The translations under genes and the position numbers were made by a program. A stretch of DNA of 64,000 nt from Veillonellaceae bacterium (GTDB taxonomy: Bacteria; Bacillota_C; Negativicutes; UBA1444), in the NCBI GenBank assembly GCA_012798135.1, contig JAAZNU010000022.1, positions 47,063-111,062 of the forward strand, read 5' to 3'. Positions 20,991 through 28,735 of the stretch are shown piece after piece (positions within the stretch are counted from its first letter, which is position 1; each line of letters opens with the position of its first letter). Under the pieces are notes generated by a model. That model did not search any database. It saw nothing but the letters and a program-made list of their open reading frames with translations, and was not told the DNA's origin.

Positions 20991-21737
20991 TTATTTTGGC
21001 GCGCCGGCCTGCTTTGCGGCAAAGCGATCAATGAGCTTTCTGGCGATACTGTCTTTGCCGGGCAGAAGAGGAAAGGTGTCAACAGTATACCAGCCGGCAT
21101 CGACAATCTCCACGCCGTCGATGTTGATGTCACCGCTTTCCCATTGAGCGGTGAAGCCCACCATCAGCGAATCGGGAAATGGCCACGGCTGCGACGCAAT
21201 GTACTGAAGTTTGTGAACTGTAATCCCAACTTCCTCATGCACTTCGCGTTTCAGGCATTGTTCAAATGTTTCGCCAGGTTCCACGAAACCGGCCAGTACG
21301 CTGTACATGCCAGTGATAAACCGGTTGGAACGTGCCAACAGCAGCTGATCGTCTTTTTCGATTGCGACGATGATGGCCGGAGAGATTCGGGGAAATACCA
21401 GATTGCCGCAGGCTTGACAATGCACAGCCAGCTCGTTTGCCGCCAGCGTGAATGGGCTGCCGCAGCGGCCGCAATAACGGTGATTATGCCGCCAGTTGAG
21501 CAGGTGGTAGGCACGCAGGGAGAATTCATATAGCGGACCCGCAATGCGACTGTGCAGGGGCCGTATTTTGTCAAAACTGAAGCCGGCGGGCGGTAAAACG
21601 GAGCACAGTGACGCAGCAAAACAAGCTTTTCCATCGAACGTGCCAATGGGCAGGATTTCCGTTGCGCCAGGGAGAAGCTTTTCGGCTTCTTGAGTGGAAG
21701 GTAATGCGCTCTGCTCCAATTCGACGCGACAGAGCAT
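20991..21737 (-). CDS. nudC: NAD+ diphosphatase / NudC-type NUDIX hydrolase
   Basis: At least 248 residues. A zinc ribbon (YCGRCG and HCQACG, about 85-107) is followed by the NUDIX box GFVEPGETFEQCLKREVHEEVG (split here over residues 150-172) and the NADH-pyrophosphatase mark SQPWPFPDS. It cleaves NAD(H) or removes NAD caps from RNA. The first ATG has no good ribosome binding site, and the frame stays open 24 codons upstream, encoding a segment (ACWFLFQNDE) like the NudC N-terminus but without ATG, GTG or TTG; an ATC at 21791, 10 nt after an AAAGG, is a possible start. Confidence 0.88.
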   Translation of the reverse strand: MLCRVELEQSALPSTQEAEKLLPGATEILPIGTFDGKACFAASLCSVLPPAGFSFDKIRPLHSRIAGPLYEFSLRAYHLLNWRHNHRYCGRCGSPFTLAANELAVHCQACGNLVFPRISPAIIVAIEKDDQLLLARSNRFITGMYSVLAGFVEPGETFEQCLKREVHEEVGITVHKLQYIASQPWPFPDSLMVGFTAQWESGDINIDGVEIVDAGWYTVDTFPLLPGKDSIARKLIDRFAAKQAGAPK

Positions 21738-21952
21738 TTCATCGTTTTGAAAGAGAAACCAACAGGCATCATGAGGATATGTCGGGATGATGGTATCAGA
21801 ACCTTTCTGCTACAAAGTGCTGCTTTCTTTACTATACGCTTCACACAGACTTGAATCAAGCGTCAATTCGCGGTGAAAAATCGCCGATTGTGGTGTCGGC
21901 ACAATAAAATGTAGTTTTCGATAATGTTCATTGTTTCAACAGGTGAATGCCA

Positions 21953-21981
21953 TTATCACAGCCATTCTATAAAATTATTAT
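21953..21981 (+). promoter_or_regulatory. Possible sigma-A promoter for the acidic membrane protein gene
   Basis: TTATCA and TATTAT with a 17-bp spacer, 45 nt upstream of the start codon. Confidence 0.4.
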
Positions 21982-22025
21982 ACAGGCGGTAGTTTTCGCA
22001 TTGGTTGCGTCAAGGAGGGACGGAA

Positions 22026-23615
22026 ATGAAAATTGCGAGTTGGGGCGGATTATTTCTGGTCAGCTTTTTGGCGGGGCACTTTATGGCGAATCCTTGGATG
22101 TTTCCAGTAGGAAAAATTTTGCTTTTCATAAAAATTTATTTAATGACGCTGCTGACAGTGATATTTCTCCAGCAATTTATTCCTTATGTTTGGCGCGTTG
22201 GTCAAGCCTGGCTGACGGATTTACGTTGCTCGACCGGTATAGAAGAACCTAAAATAGCTGGTGGAATGCAGTTTTCTTTTGCCGCGGCGGGTTTGCCAAA
22301 CGTTCAAGAGAACCGGCCGAAAAACACGGACGTTCGTAATGTTGTTATCAAGCCATCCATAAGGCAGAAGCAAGAAGATGAAGCCGTTGTCTCATTGAAT
22401 GCTTTGCGGGCAATAGCAACGGTTGCCGCCGAAACAAAAGAAATTCGGCGAGAACATGATGCAGGTCGAAAACTTGTTTTGTTGCCGCCCGTGAAGGCTA
22501 CATCTGAAACTAACGCCGAATTAGTGCCGATCAATCCAGAGGGTCGGCCCGAAACGGCTATGTTGAAGTCGACTGAAGAAACATTCATCACTAATGCTGG
22601 CCCAATAGGTGAAGAACCCATGATGTCCGAGGTGGAAGCGAATGCGAAGGAGATTGCTGGCTGGACTGAACAGAATAATTTCTACAGCAACGAGAACAGC
22701 GATACGATAGCCGATTTGACGATGAGTTATCGGGAGGCTGCTGCGATAATAGACGACCTCGGAGAACTAGACATCGTTGGCGGCGCTGCACTAGATGATA
22801 TTATGACAAATAATATTGTGGCTGCAACTGTCGTCGAGCAAATACCGCAGGCGAACTGGTTGTGTTCGGCAGCGGCCGTTTTGGGAGAGATTTTCGCGGT
22901 TGATTCGACCGGAATTGTGGCAGATCTGTCGTCTGAACCGGAGCAAATAAGGTCAACTGTGGGCGAAGTGGATGATGATAAACAAGCTGATTTTGCACTG
23001 GAGGGAACAGCCATCGCGGCCTTTAGCATGAGTGCGCCGATGGGAGGAATGGCAAATGGAAGTGTTGATCAAGTCGCTTTTGCAGATGCGGCAGTTGCAG
23101 AAAAGTTTCAAATTGCCGAGATTGTCGGTTCAGGAAGAGCACTATTGGCGCCGGAAGAATCAATTGATCCGGGATTCGCGGCGGCAGAACCGATTGGCGA
23201 TGCTGTCGGCGGAACGGGCGACGAGGAGTCCGGACTGGTCGAAGAACAATGGCCGGAAGACGATTTGCCGGTGGACGATCCGCTTGAATCCGAATTTGAG
23301 TGCATTCATGTGGAGACAACAGACGCGAGTTTGGGACTCGATTGCTACGAAACCGTGGAATTAGAAGCGCCAGAACCAACAGTAGGTGTTGCTTCCAGCG
23401 TGGCGTTGGCTGAGATTGAACCTGAGACTACTGGTCAGGCAGAATCCGCCGAAGCGCCGCAAACTATCGTGACGAAGCCGGGAAATATGAATATAGGATC
23501 TCCGATCCTTCATTCGTATTCTTGTCGGTTGCGTTGCCAAAAGCCGGGCGGTTTGTTCCGTGGCCCGATTCTTAGTTTCTATTGTCGTTTTGTTTGCCAA
23601 CACGGGAATTACTGA
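22026..23615 (+). CDS. Unrecognised acidic membrane-anchored protein
   Basis: 529 residues. I recognise no domain. Two hydrophobic segments (about 5-24 and 32-58) are followed by a long Ala/Glu/Asp/Val-rich region with few aromatic residues, probably flexible and strongly acidic, with many short repeats of EE/DD runs toward the end. The ATG follows AAGGAGGG at 6 nt. The last 40 residues are unlike the rest: Cys- and Arg-rich. The +1 frame over the same bases reads as an ordinary protein tail and stops at TAG 23574-23576, so a frameshift near 23.46-23.5 kb is possible. It lies between nudC (divergent) and a second unknown gene. Confidence 0.55.
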   Translation: MKIASWGGLFLVSFLAGHFMANPWMFPVGKILLFIKIYLMTLLTVIFLQQFIPYVWRVGQAWLTDLRCSTGIEEPKIAGGMQFSFAAAGLPNVQENRPKNTDVRNVVIKPSIRQKQEDEAVVSLNALRAIATVAAETKEIRREHDAGRKLVLLPPVKATSETNAELVPINPEGRPETAMLKSTEETFITNAGPIGEEPMMSEVEANAKEIAGWTEQNNFYSNENSDTIADLTMSYREAAAIIDDLGELDIVGGAALDDIMTNNIVAATVVEQIPQANWLCSAAAVLGEIFAVDSTGIVADLSSEPEQIRSTVGEVDDDKQADFALEGTAIAAFSMSAPMGGMANGSVDQVAFADAAVAEKFQIAEIVGSGRALLAPEESIDPGFAAAEPIGDAVGGTGDEESGLVEEQWPEDDLPVDDPLESEFECIHVETTDASLGLDCYETVELEAPEPTVGVASSVALAEIEPETTGQAESAEAPQTIVTKPGNMNIGSPILHSYSCRLRCQKPGGLFRGPILSFYCRFVCQHGNY

Positions 23616-23697
23616 ACTTTACTTATGCTCCCGAACGATTGTTACGATAATAATATTAGTGAATTGTAATGGATTTGTTCGGGAGGCGGGTAAATAT

Positions 23698-24174
23698 ATG
23701 TTTCCTTTTATTCTGGCGGCAGTGGTTGGTGGGGCGCTTGTGAACAAGGTGACGGATTACCCGTCTGAAATCAAAAATTTGCGCAGACAGATACCTAAAG
23801 AAGACCGCGACGCGTTCATGCGGGAGTATAAGAACCTCTCCAAGGAAAACAAGACGCAATTCAAGCAATATTTGCGCGAGGCGAACCTAACGCAAGCCAG
23901 CAAAGTGATTGGACGGGATCTTTCCGGTTATACCGTGAACGCCAAGGGGAAAACGAGGAAGATTACGGATACTTCGGCGCCGCCGGCGGCATTGACAGGG
24001 CCTAATGCTGACAACGGTCTGAATGAACGGATTAAAAACATCCTTTCATCCTATCAATTGGAAAGTGACCCCCAGCTGGTGTCCGAAGCAGCCAAACGCT
24101 ATGAAAAGATCGCCGGATATCATGAGATGAATATCCTGGATCGAACCCGAAAAATCCTGGATGTTGCGCAGTAA
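23698..24174 (+). CDS. Unrecognised small protein with a hydrophobic N-terminus
   Basis: A 158-residue protein. A short hydrophobic start (MFPFILAAVVGGALVNK) is followed by a charged, probably helical region (EIKNLRRQIPKEDRDAFMREYKNL and so on) and a Pro/Ala linker near residue 98, then a second helical segment. No known motif was seen. GGGAGGCGGG lies 7 nt before the ATG, which fixes the start although the frame is open further. A terminator follows directly. It may be membrane-anchored or surface-attached; function unknown. Confidence 0.65.
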   Translation: MFPFILAAVVGGALVNKVTDYPSEIKNLRRQIPKEDRDAFMREYKNLSKENKTQFKQYLREANLTQASKVIGRDLSGYTVNAKGKTRKITDTSAPPAALTGPNADNGLNERIKNILSSYQLESDPQLVSEAAKRYEKIAGYHEMNILDRTRKILDVAQ

Positions 24175-24197
24175 GCAAAAAAAGGCATAAAAAATGG

Positions 24198-24247
24198 AAA
24201 AAAGACTGCACGGAAACTGGTCGCTAAGACCCCGCGCAGCCTTTTTT
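24198..24247 (+). terminator. Terminator after the 158-residue unknown gene
   Basis: A long imperfect stem, AAAAAAGACTGCACGG with CCGCGCAGCCTTTTTT (two mismatches), closes an 18-nt loop and ends in a T tract. Confidence 0.65.
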
Positions 24248-24288
24248 ATGTCACAGTTGCTATTTCTCAGTCAAACCAAACCTTCACT

Positions 24289-24930
24289 CTAAAAACCAAG
24301 TTCGTCCCCGACAACTATGACGTGAAAATCAATGGCGGGCGGGCGTTTGTGCAGAATGGTGGTGATATTGCAAATGCGGGTCGATCCTTGGCAGTCCATG
24401 CACATGCCAGTGATGGTGCAAGGATTGGGGCGATCTAGCCGTTTGTTGTTGATTGGCGCTGCCACCATCTCAATGCGCTCCATAGCAGCATCCAGGTCGG
24501 GAACGATTTTGTTTACACCAACGACGACGATCACTTTTTTAGGTCCAAAGCTCATAGCGGCAACCCGATTGCCAGTACCGTCGACGTTTACGAGTTGACC
24601 ATCGAGAGTCACGGCATTGGTCCCGGAGAGAAACACGTCACACAGGAGTTCCTTGCGGCGCAATGTCATGGATTCTTCCACGGTTAGACCGGGAACATTG
24701 TGGTCGTATACAGTATGCCCGTTCTTTGCCAACTGTGCCGGAATTCCAAGGTCTTTCAGCGTCCACGATCCACCGACGCCAATAGTAGCGCCTGCGGGGA
24801 CGAGTGATAATACTTTTTCAATAGCGGCATTTCGATCTGCGACATAGTATGCCTGAAAATTGTTTTTTTCCAGAGCCTTTACGACTTTTTCCCCGAAGGT
24901 ATCGTTGTGCCATTGAATAAATTGTTTCAC
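24289..24930 (-). CDS. LUD-domain protein (lactate utilization family)
   Basis: A 213-residue protein consisting of one LUD (DUF162) domain, the family of LutC/YkgG. Typical stretches are VPAGATIGVGGSWTLKDLGI, DVFLSGTNAVTLDGQLVNVDGTGNRVAAMSFGP and the C-terminal cysteine-containing GMCMDCQGSTRICNI. LutC proteins belong to a lactate-oxidising complex, but stand-alone LUD proteins like this, with no lutA or lutB nearby, have no proven role. The GTG start is fixed by GGAGG at 8 nt; the frame continues 25 codons upstream without support. Confidence 0.82.
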   Translation of the reverse strand: MKQFIQWHNDTFGEKVVKALEKNNFQAYYVADRNAAIEKVLSLVPAGATIGVGGSWTLKDLGIPAQLAKNGHTVYDHNVPGLTVEESMTLRRKELLCDVFLSGTNAVTLDGQLVNVDGTGNRVAAMSFGPKKVIVVVGVNKIVPDLDAAMERIEMVAAPINNKRLDRPNPCTITGMCMDCQGSTRICNITTILHKRPPAIDFHVIVVGDELGF

Positions 24931-25039
24931 CGATTTGTCCTCCTTAACTTGGATAACTTTTTGTTTGATAGATGGAATGGGAATATAAAATGTGTATTTT
25001 GACACGGTTGCCTAAAATCCTTTTTACCGTTTGGTTTTT

Positions 25040-26218
25040 TTAACTGCGGTGCACCAGCCGCCCCGGCAAAAATAGAGAAAGAACAAGCCCGATCAGTGGC
25101 AGGGCCGGCATGATATGGAATACCGCCGGGACTCCATACAGATCGGCGATGTATCCCAAGCCGGTGACTCCTACGCCCCCCAGACCTATGGTCAGGCCGA
25201 TCGTCAAGCCGGAAGCCATTCCTTCATAACCAGGCATCATTTCTTGGGACAGTACTAAGGTGGTGGCAAAAGACGAGATCAGGGCAAATCCGGTGAATAC
25301 GAGCAATATCATGGTTACAAAGCCCGTGGTGAGGGGAATGACGGCAACCATCGGCAGGACAATCACCATGGAGAAAGTGAGAATCGCTTTACGGCCCAAT
25401 TTATCAGACAACATGGCACCGACGAAGGTTCCCAACACACCGCCAACCAAAAATAACGAGAGGAGATAACCGGCATAGATGGGACTGCCATTCAAATAAT
25501 TCACATAATAAATGGGAATATAGGTGGACAACCCGGCGTGCAGAGTGGAACGAAAAAAAATGAAGGTCAATAAGATTAACAGGGGACGCAGACGGACTCC
25601 CTTCTTTATTACGGCGTCCATTTTGCCGATAACATGAAAAGATTGTGGAGAGACTTTGTCAAGATGGCGCCAAATTAGCAATGCGGTAACGGAAGCGGGA
25701 ATAACAAACCAGACGGAATTATGCAGCCCGCCCGGCAAGGTAGTAAGAAACATCATAAAAGATGCGCCGACAGCCATGCCTAGATTTCCGCCAACCGAAA
25801 ATAGGCCCATACTGCGGCCGCGCAGTGTATCCGAACTGACAAAATGAACGGATTTGGAAGCTTGCGGGTGAAAACCGGCGACGCCCAGACCACCAATGAT
25901 GACGGACAATAATAACGCCGTATAGGTGGGCATGAAACCGGTAATGGCCAAGCCAAGCCCGGAAAGAAAGATGCTGATCGGCAGCAACCATGGTAATGAA
26001 ACTTTATCGGTAATCATGCCAAATAATGGCTGTATGATGGATGAAGTCAGATTTTGTACCAGTACAATCACACCAATTTGAGTGTAGGTCAGGTCGAGGG
26101 TTGTTTTCAATGCGGGAAGCAAAACAGGCAACGCGCCTTGGCTGAGATCGGTGATCATATGGCTGAGCGATAATAAAAGCAAAGGCTGCGGCAGCCAGGC
26201 TGTTTTCAAGATCGACAA
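25040..26218 (-). CDS. MFS exporter of the fosmidomycin-resistance (Fsr) type
   Basis: A 392-residue major facilitator with about 12 membrane segments. The Fsr-like start (SLSHMITDLSQGALPVLLPALK), the loop PLFGMITDKVSLPW after segment 2 and GLGVAGFHPQASKSV near residue 110 are typical. The family exports fosmidomycin and probably other small acids; its natural substrate is unknown. A TTG start follows AGGAGGG at 10 nt. An extended -10 promoter lies upstream. The LUD gene is 109 nt downstream and might be read through. Confidence 0.82.
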   Translation of the reverse strand: MSILKTAWLPQPLLLLSLSHMITDLSQGALPVLLPALKTTLDLTYTQIGVIVLVQNLTSSIIQPLFGMITDKVSLPWLLPISIFLSGLGLAITGFMPTYTALLLSVIIGGLGVAGFHPQASKSVHFVSSDTLRGRSMGLFSVGGNLGMAVGASFMMFLTTLPGGLHNSVWFVIPASVTALLIWRHLDKVSPQSFHVIGKMDAVIKKGVRLRPLLILLTFIFFRSTLHAGLSTYIPIYYVNYLNGSPIYAGYLLSLFLVGGVLGTFVGAMLSDKLGRKAILTFSMVIVLPMVAVIPLTTGFVTMILLVFTGFALISSFATTLVLSQEMMPGYEGMASGLTIGLTIGLGGVGVTGLGYIADLYGVPAVFHIMPALPLIGLVLSLFLPGRLVHRS

Positions 26219-26252
26219 GTTTTTTGGTCCCTCCTGTTCCGTAATGTTTTTA

Positions 26253-26261
26253 ATTATATCA
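26253..26261 (-). promoter_or_regulatory. Extended -10 promoter for the Fsr-like exporter
   Basis: TGA immediately followed by TATAAT on the minus strand, about 35 nt before the start codon; no convincing -35. Confidence 0.4.
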
Positions 26262-26326
26262 TGCTGTTGCTACAAAAACTTCCTACAATCAGACGGCGAT
26301 AGAATTTTAGCAGTGAATTTCAATGG

Positions 26327-26355
26327 TGGACAGGCGAGATTTCCTATGCTATAAT
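26327..26355 (+). promoter_or_regulatory. Sigma-A promoter for tRNA-Arg
   Basis: TGGACA and TATAAT with a 17-bp spacer, about 23 nt before the mature tRNA. Confidence 0.65.
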
Positions 26356-26384
26356 TACTCCCGGCAACAGACAACTATATGATT

Positions 26385-26459
26385 GCGCCCGTAGCTCAGG
26401 GGATAGAGCACCGGCCTCCGGAGCCGGGAGCGCAGGTTCGATTCCTGCCGGGCGCGCCA
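26385..26459 (+). tRNA. tRNA-Arg (anticodon CCG)
   Basis: 75 nt with encoded CCA. Acceptor GCGCCCG pairs with CGGGCGC, anticodon loop CTCCGGA. No attachment-site duplication or integrase was seen beside it. Confidence 0.95.
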
Positions 26460-26577
26460 ACGTCATTCGTGCATGCGGAAGCGTGCTTTTTTTACATTAG
26501 TGATAAAAATATTTTGCGGGCCGCCAAGGATATAGATTTGTTTGTTGATTCCAAGAGGGAAGCGAGGGAATCTTGGC

Positions 26578-27000
26578 ATGCTAATCGTGGTGATTGACGG
26601 AATGGGCGGCGGTATTGGTACCCAGTTGGTATCCCAGTTGGCCGGACAGCTTCCCGCATCTGTCGAAGTTGTTTGCGTCGGCGCGAATGCCTGGGCAACC
26701 CAGTCCATGTTAAAGGCTGGGGCCTCACGCGGCGCAACCGGTGAGAATGCCGTGAGGGTAACGGTGCGGCAGGCGGATATTGTGGCCGGCCCGATCGGGA
26801 TTATTATCCCGAATGCCCTGATGGGAGAGATAACTCCGGCTATGGCGGAGACGATTGCCGCTTCATCGGCTCGAAAAGTATTAATTCCTGTAAGCCAAGG
26901 CCATTTTGAAATTGTCGGCGTGGAAAATAGGCCACTAGTCGGCAATATTCGGGAGGCTGCGGCGCGAATCCAGGAAATTGTGGCCGGCACGAAAGGATAA
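26578..27000 (+). CDS. DUF3842-family protein
   Basis: A 140-residue small soluble protein starting with a Gly-rich, Rossmann-like loop (VVIDGMGGGIGTQLVSQL), then short alternating strands and helices. It resembles the DUF3842 family, common in Clostridia and Negativicutes and of unknown function; the loop suggests nucleotide or cofactor binding, which is inference. The ATG follows GAGGGAA at 7 nt. It begins a tight run with the next three genes (gaps of 4 nt, -1 and 1 nt). Confidence 0.7.
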   Translation: MLIVVIDGMGGGIGTQLVSQLAGQLPASVEVVCVGANAWATQSMLKAGASRGATGENAVRVTVRQADIVAGPIGIIIPNALMGEITPAMAETIAASSARKVLIPVSQGHFEIVGVENRPLVGNIREAAARIQEIVAGTKG

Positions 27001-27004
27001 CCGT

Positions 27005-27427
27005 ATGATTGCAGTAAGGGATAAAGTGCGGTTTGTCGAGACGGATCTGATGGGGGTCGTTCACCATTCCAACTATTTGCGTTGGTTTGAGATGGCCCGG
27101 GTTGAATATCTACGGGCTGCCGACGTTCTTTTGCCGGAGTTGATCGCGCACGGAATCGTGTTCCCGATTGTCGAGGTGCAATGCAAGTATCGGCAATCCG
27201 CACATTTCGACGAAACTATTCGCATTGAGGCGACCTTAAGCGATTTTTCCCGGGCCAAATTGTGCTTTTCTTATCGCGTTCTGCGTGATGACACCGATGT
27301 TTTGCTGGCCGAGGGAACTACTAAAAATGTGTTTACCAATATGGACGGACAGATTATCCGATTGCCGCAGCTCTATTATGACCGGATTAATGCCTTGCGG
27401 CAGGCTGAAGATGGAGGCGTGGCATAG
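27005..27427 (+). CDS. YbgC-type acyl-CoA thioesterase
   Basis: A 140-residue hotdog-fold protein. The segment ETDLMGVVHHSNYLRWFEMARVEYL near residues 12-36 is the YbgC/4HBT pattern, with the catalytic acidic residue in TD-MGVVHHSNY. It hydrolyses short or branched acyl-CoA or acyl-ACP esters in other bacteria. The ATG is 4 nt after the DUF3842 stop. Its stop overlaps by one base the GTG of the next gene, so translation is coupled. Confidence 0.85.
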   Translation: MIAVRDKVRFVETDLMGVVHHSNYLRWFEMARVEYLRAADVLLPELIAHGIVFPIVEVQCKYRQSAHFDETIRIEATLSDFSRAKLCFSYRVLRDDTDVLLAEGTTKNVFTNMDGQIIRLPQLYYDRINALRQAEDGGVA

Positions 27428-27981
27428 TGCTGGTGTTCTTGGGTTATTTCCTGGCGTTTTGCGGTTTGATGTTGTTGGCGGTGGCGTTATTCATTTGGAA
27501 ACAGGGTGACGCGGACTTTTATTTTGATGTATCCAAACGTTCCAAACTGGTACTGGATTCGGTAACAGCCGACGCGGCGACTTTTTCCTTTAGTCTGCCG
27601 TTCCGCAACCGGGGCTCGCAACAGGGTACATTGGTGGATGTTTTTGCCCGCCCTTGGTTGCCGTACGAACAGTATTCAGCGGCTGAGTTGACCACGAAGG
27701 TAACGGCCGCATCCAACCCGCGTGACGACGGATATTGGGAAGCGGCGCTGTTTCCGACGGATGAGCTTGAGCGCGATATCGCTTTGGTTTTCTTGCGTTT
27801 TGATGCCCGTGGCGGTGATATTCGCGAAGCTATGGCCCAAATGGTAGATTTGCCGTTGAATATCGTATATCAGGTGATCGGCAGAACAGATTGGTATATG
27901 GCGAAGGTTTTGATGGAAGTGCCTTTGGAGGAATTCCAGCAAGCGATGCAGACTGCCGATACACAAAAGGTGGAGGCTTAA
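27427..27981 (+). CDS. Unrecognised single-pass membrane protein
   Basis: A 184-residue protein with one N-terminal membrane segment (about residues 2-22, MLVFLGYFLAFCGLMLLAVALFIW), then a soluble domain rich in beta strands that I do not recognise. The region DSVTADAATFSFSLPFRNRGSQQGTLVDVFARPWLP suggests a beta-sandwich, which is only an impression. The GTG start overlaps the thioesterase stop. Membership in this operon is the only clue to its role. Confidence 0.65.
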   Translation: MLVFLGYFLAFCGLMLLAVALFIWKQGDADFYFDVSKRSKLVLDSVTADAATFSFSLPFRNRGSQQGTLVDVFARPWLPYEQYSAAELTTKVTAASNPRDDGYWEAALFPTDELERDIALVFLRFDARGGDIREAMAQMVDLPLNIVYQVIGRTDWYMAKVLMEVPLEEFQQAMQTADTQKVEA

Positions 27982-27982
27982 A

Positions 27983-28651
27983 GTGGGACAGGGCATAATT
28001 GAACTGATACCGGTAAAAACCCATATAGTGACCAAACGGGATGATATTGCGGATGTGATCAAAAAATACGCCGGGCCACAAATGGGACCAGGGGACGTGG
28101 TTTCGGTAGCGGAAAGCGTTGTGGCAATCACCCAGGGGCGTTATCGGCGCCCGGAAGAAATGGACCCCAGCTTACTGGCCATGATTCTGAGTCGGTTTAT
28201 CCATGTAGATTCCAGCTGTTCCAGTCCCTGTGGGATGCAATCCACGATGGATGAAGGCGGTACTCTCCGGGTGCTGATGGCTTTTATCATCGGTGGCATT
28301 GCCAAGGTGTTCGGCAATTCGGGAATGTTTTACAAGCTAGCCGGCGAGCAGGCGGCGCTGATTGACGATGTGACCGGTACAATGCCGCCGTTTGACAAGG
28401 TGCTGGTTTTCGGTCCGAAAGAGCCTGCCAAGGTGGCAGCAAAGATAAAAGAAAAACTGGGCTGCTTTGGCGCGGCGGTCGCAGATGTAAATGATCTGAA
28501 ACGAGCGGCGGTTCTCGGTGTTTCCGACGGACTGGATCCCCGTGAATTGGCCAGGATCCTGATTGATAATCCCTTTGGAAATGCCAATCAGCAAACGCCG
28601 ATCGTTATAATCAAAAACTATGCGGCAGCGGTTGCCGCGACCCAGGGATAG
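27983..28651 (+). CDS. CofE-like (F420-0:gamma-glutamyl ligase family) protein
   Basis: A 222-residue protein resembling the F420 ligase family: an N-terminal ELIPVKTHIVTKRDDI, the GPGDVVSVAESVVAITQGR segment near residues 35-53, and a later ADVNDLKRAAVLGVSDG with a ligase-type GDG-like loop. CofE adds glutamates to coenzyme F420, but no other F420 gene is in the window, and most Bacillota do not make F420, so it may glutamylate or bind another substrate. The GTG start is 1 nt after the preceding stop. A terminator overlaps its stop codon. Confidence 0.75.
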   Translation: MGQGIIELIPVKTHIVTKRDDIADVIKKYAGPQMGPGDVVSVAESVVAITQGRYRRPEEMDPSLLAMILSRFIHVDSSCSSPCGMQSTMDEGGTLRVLMAFIIGGIAKVFGNSGMFYKLAGEQAALIDDVTGTMPPFDKVLVFGPKEPAKVAAKIKEKLGCFGAAVADVNDLKRAAVLGVSDGLDPRELARILIDNPFGNANQQTPIVIIKNYAAAVAATQG

Positions 28652-28671
28652 CGCATGGCTATCCCTTTTTT
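28645..28671 (+). terminator. Intrinsic terminator at the end of the CofE-like gene
   Basis: GGGATAGC and GCTATCCC pair around GCATG and are followed by six T. The stem begins before the stop codon. It separates the DUF3842-CofE group from the dehydratase group. Confidence 0.85.
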
Positions 28672-28735
28672 ATAGCTGCTAGAATAGGAAACCGATGCTA
28701 TCGGTAGCCTGCGCCGATGGAGGAGAGTGACTGGT

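Noticed and set aside
26385..26459. tRNA-Arg as an integration site for a mobile element
   Set aside because: No integrase, no duplicated tRNA end and no foreign-looking genes follow; the genes downstream are an ordinary operon.
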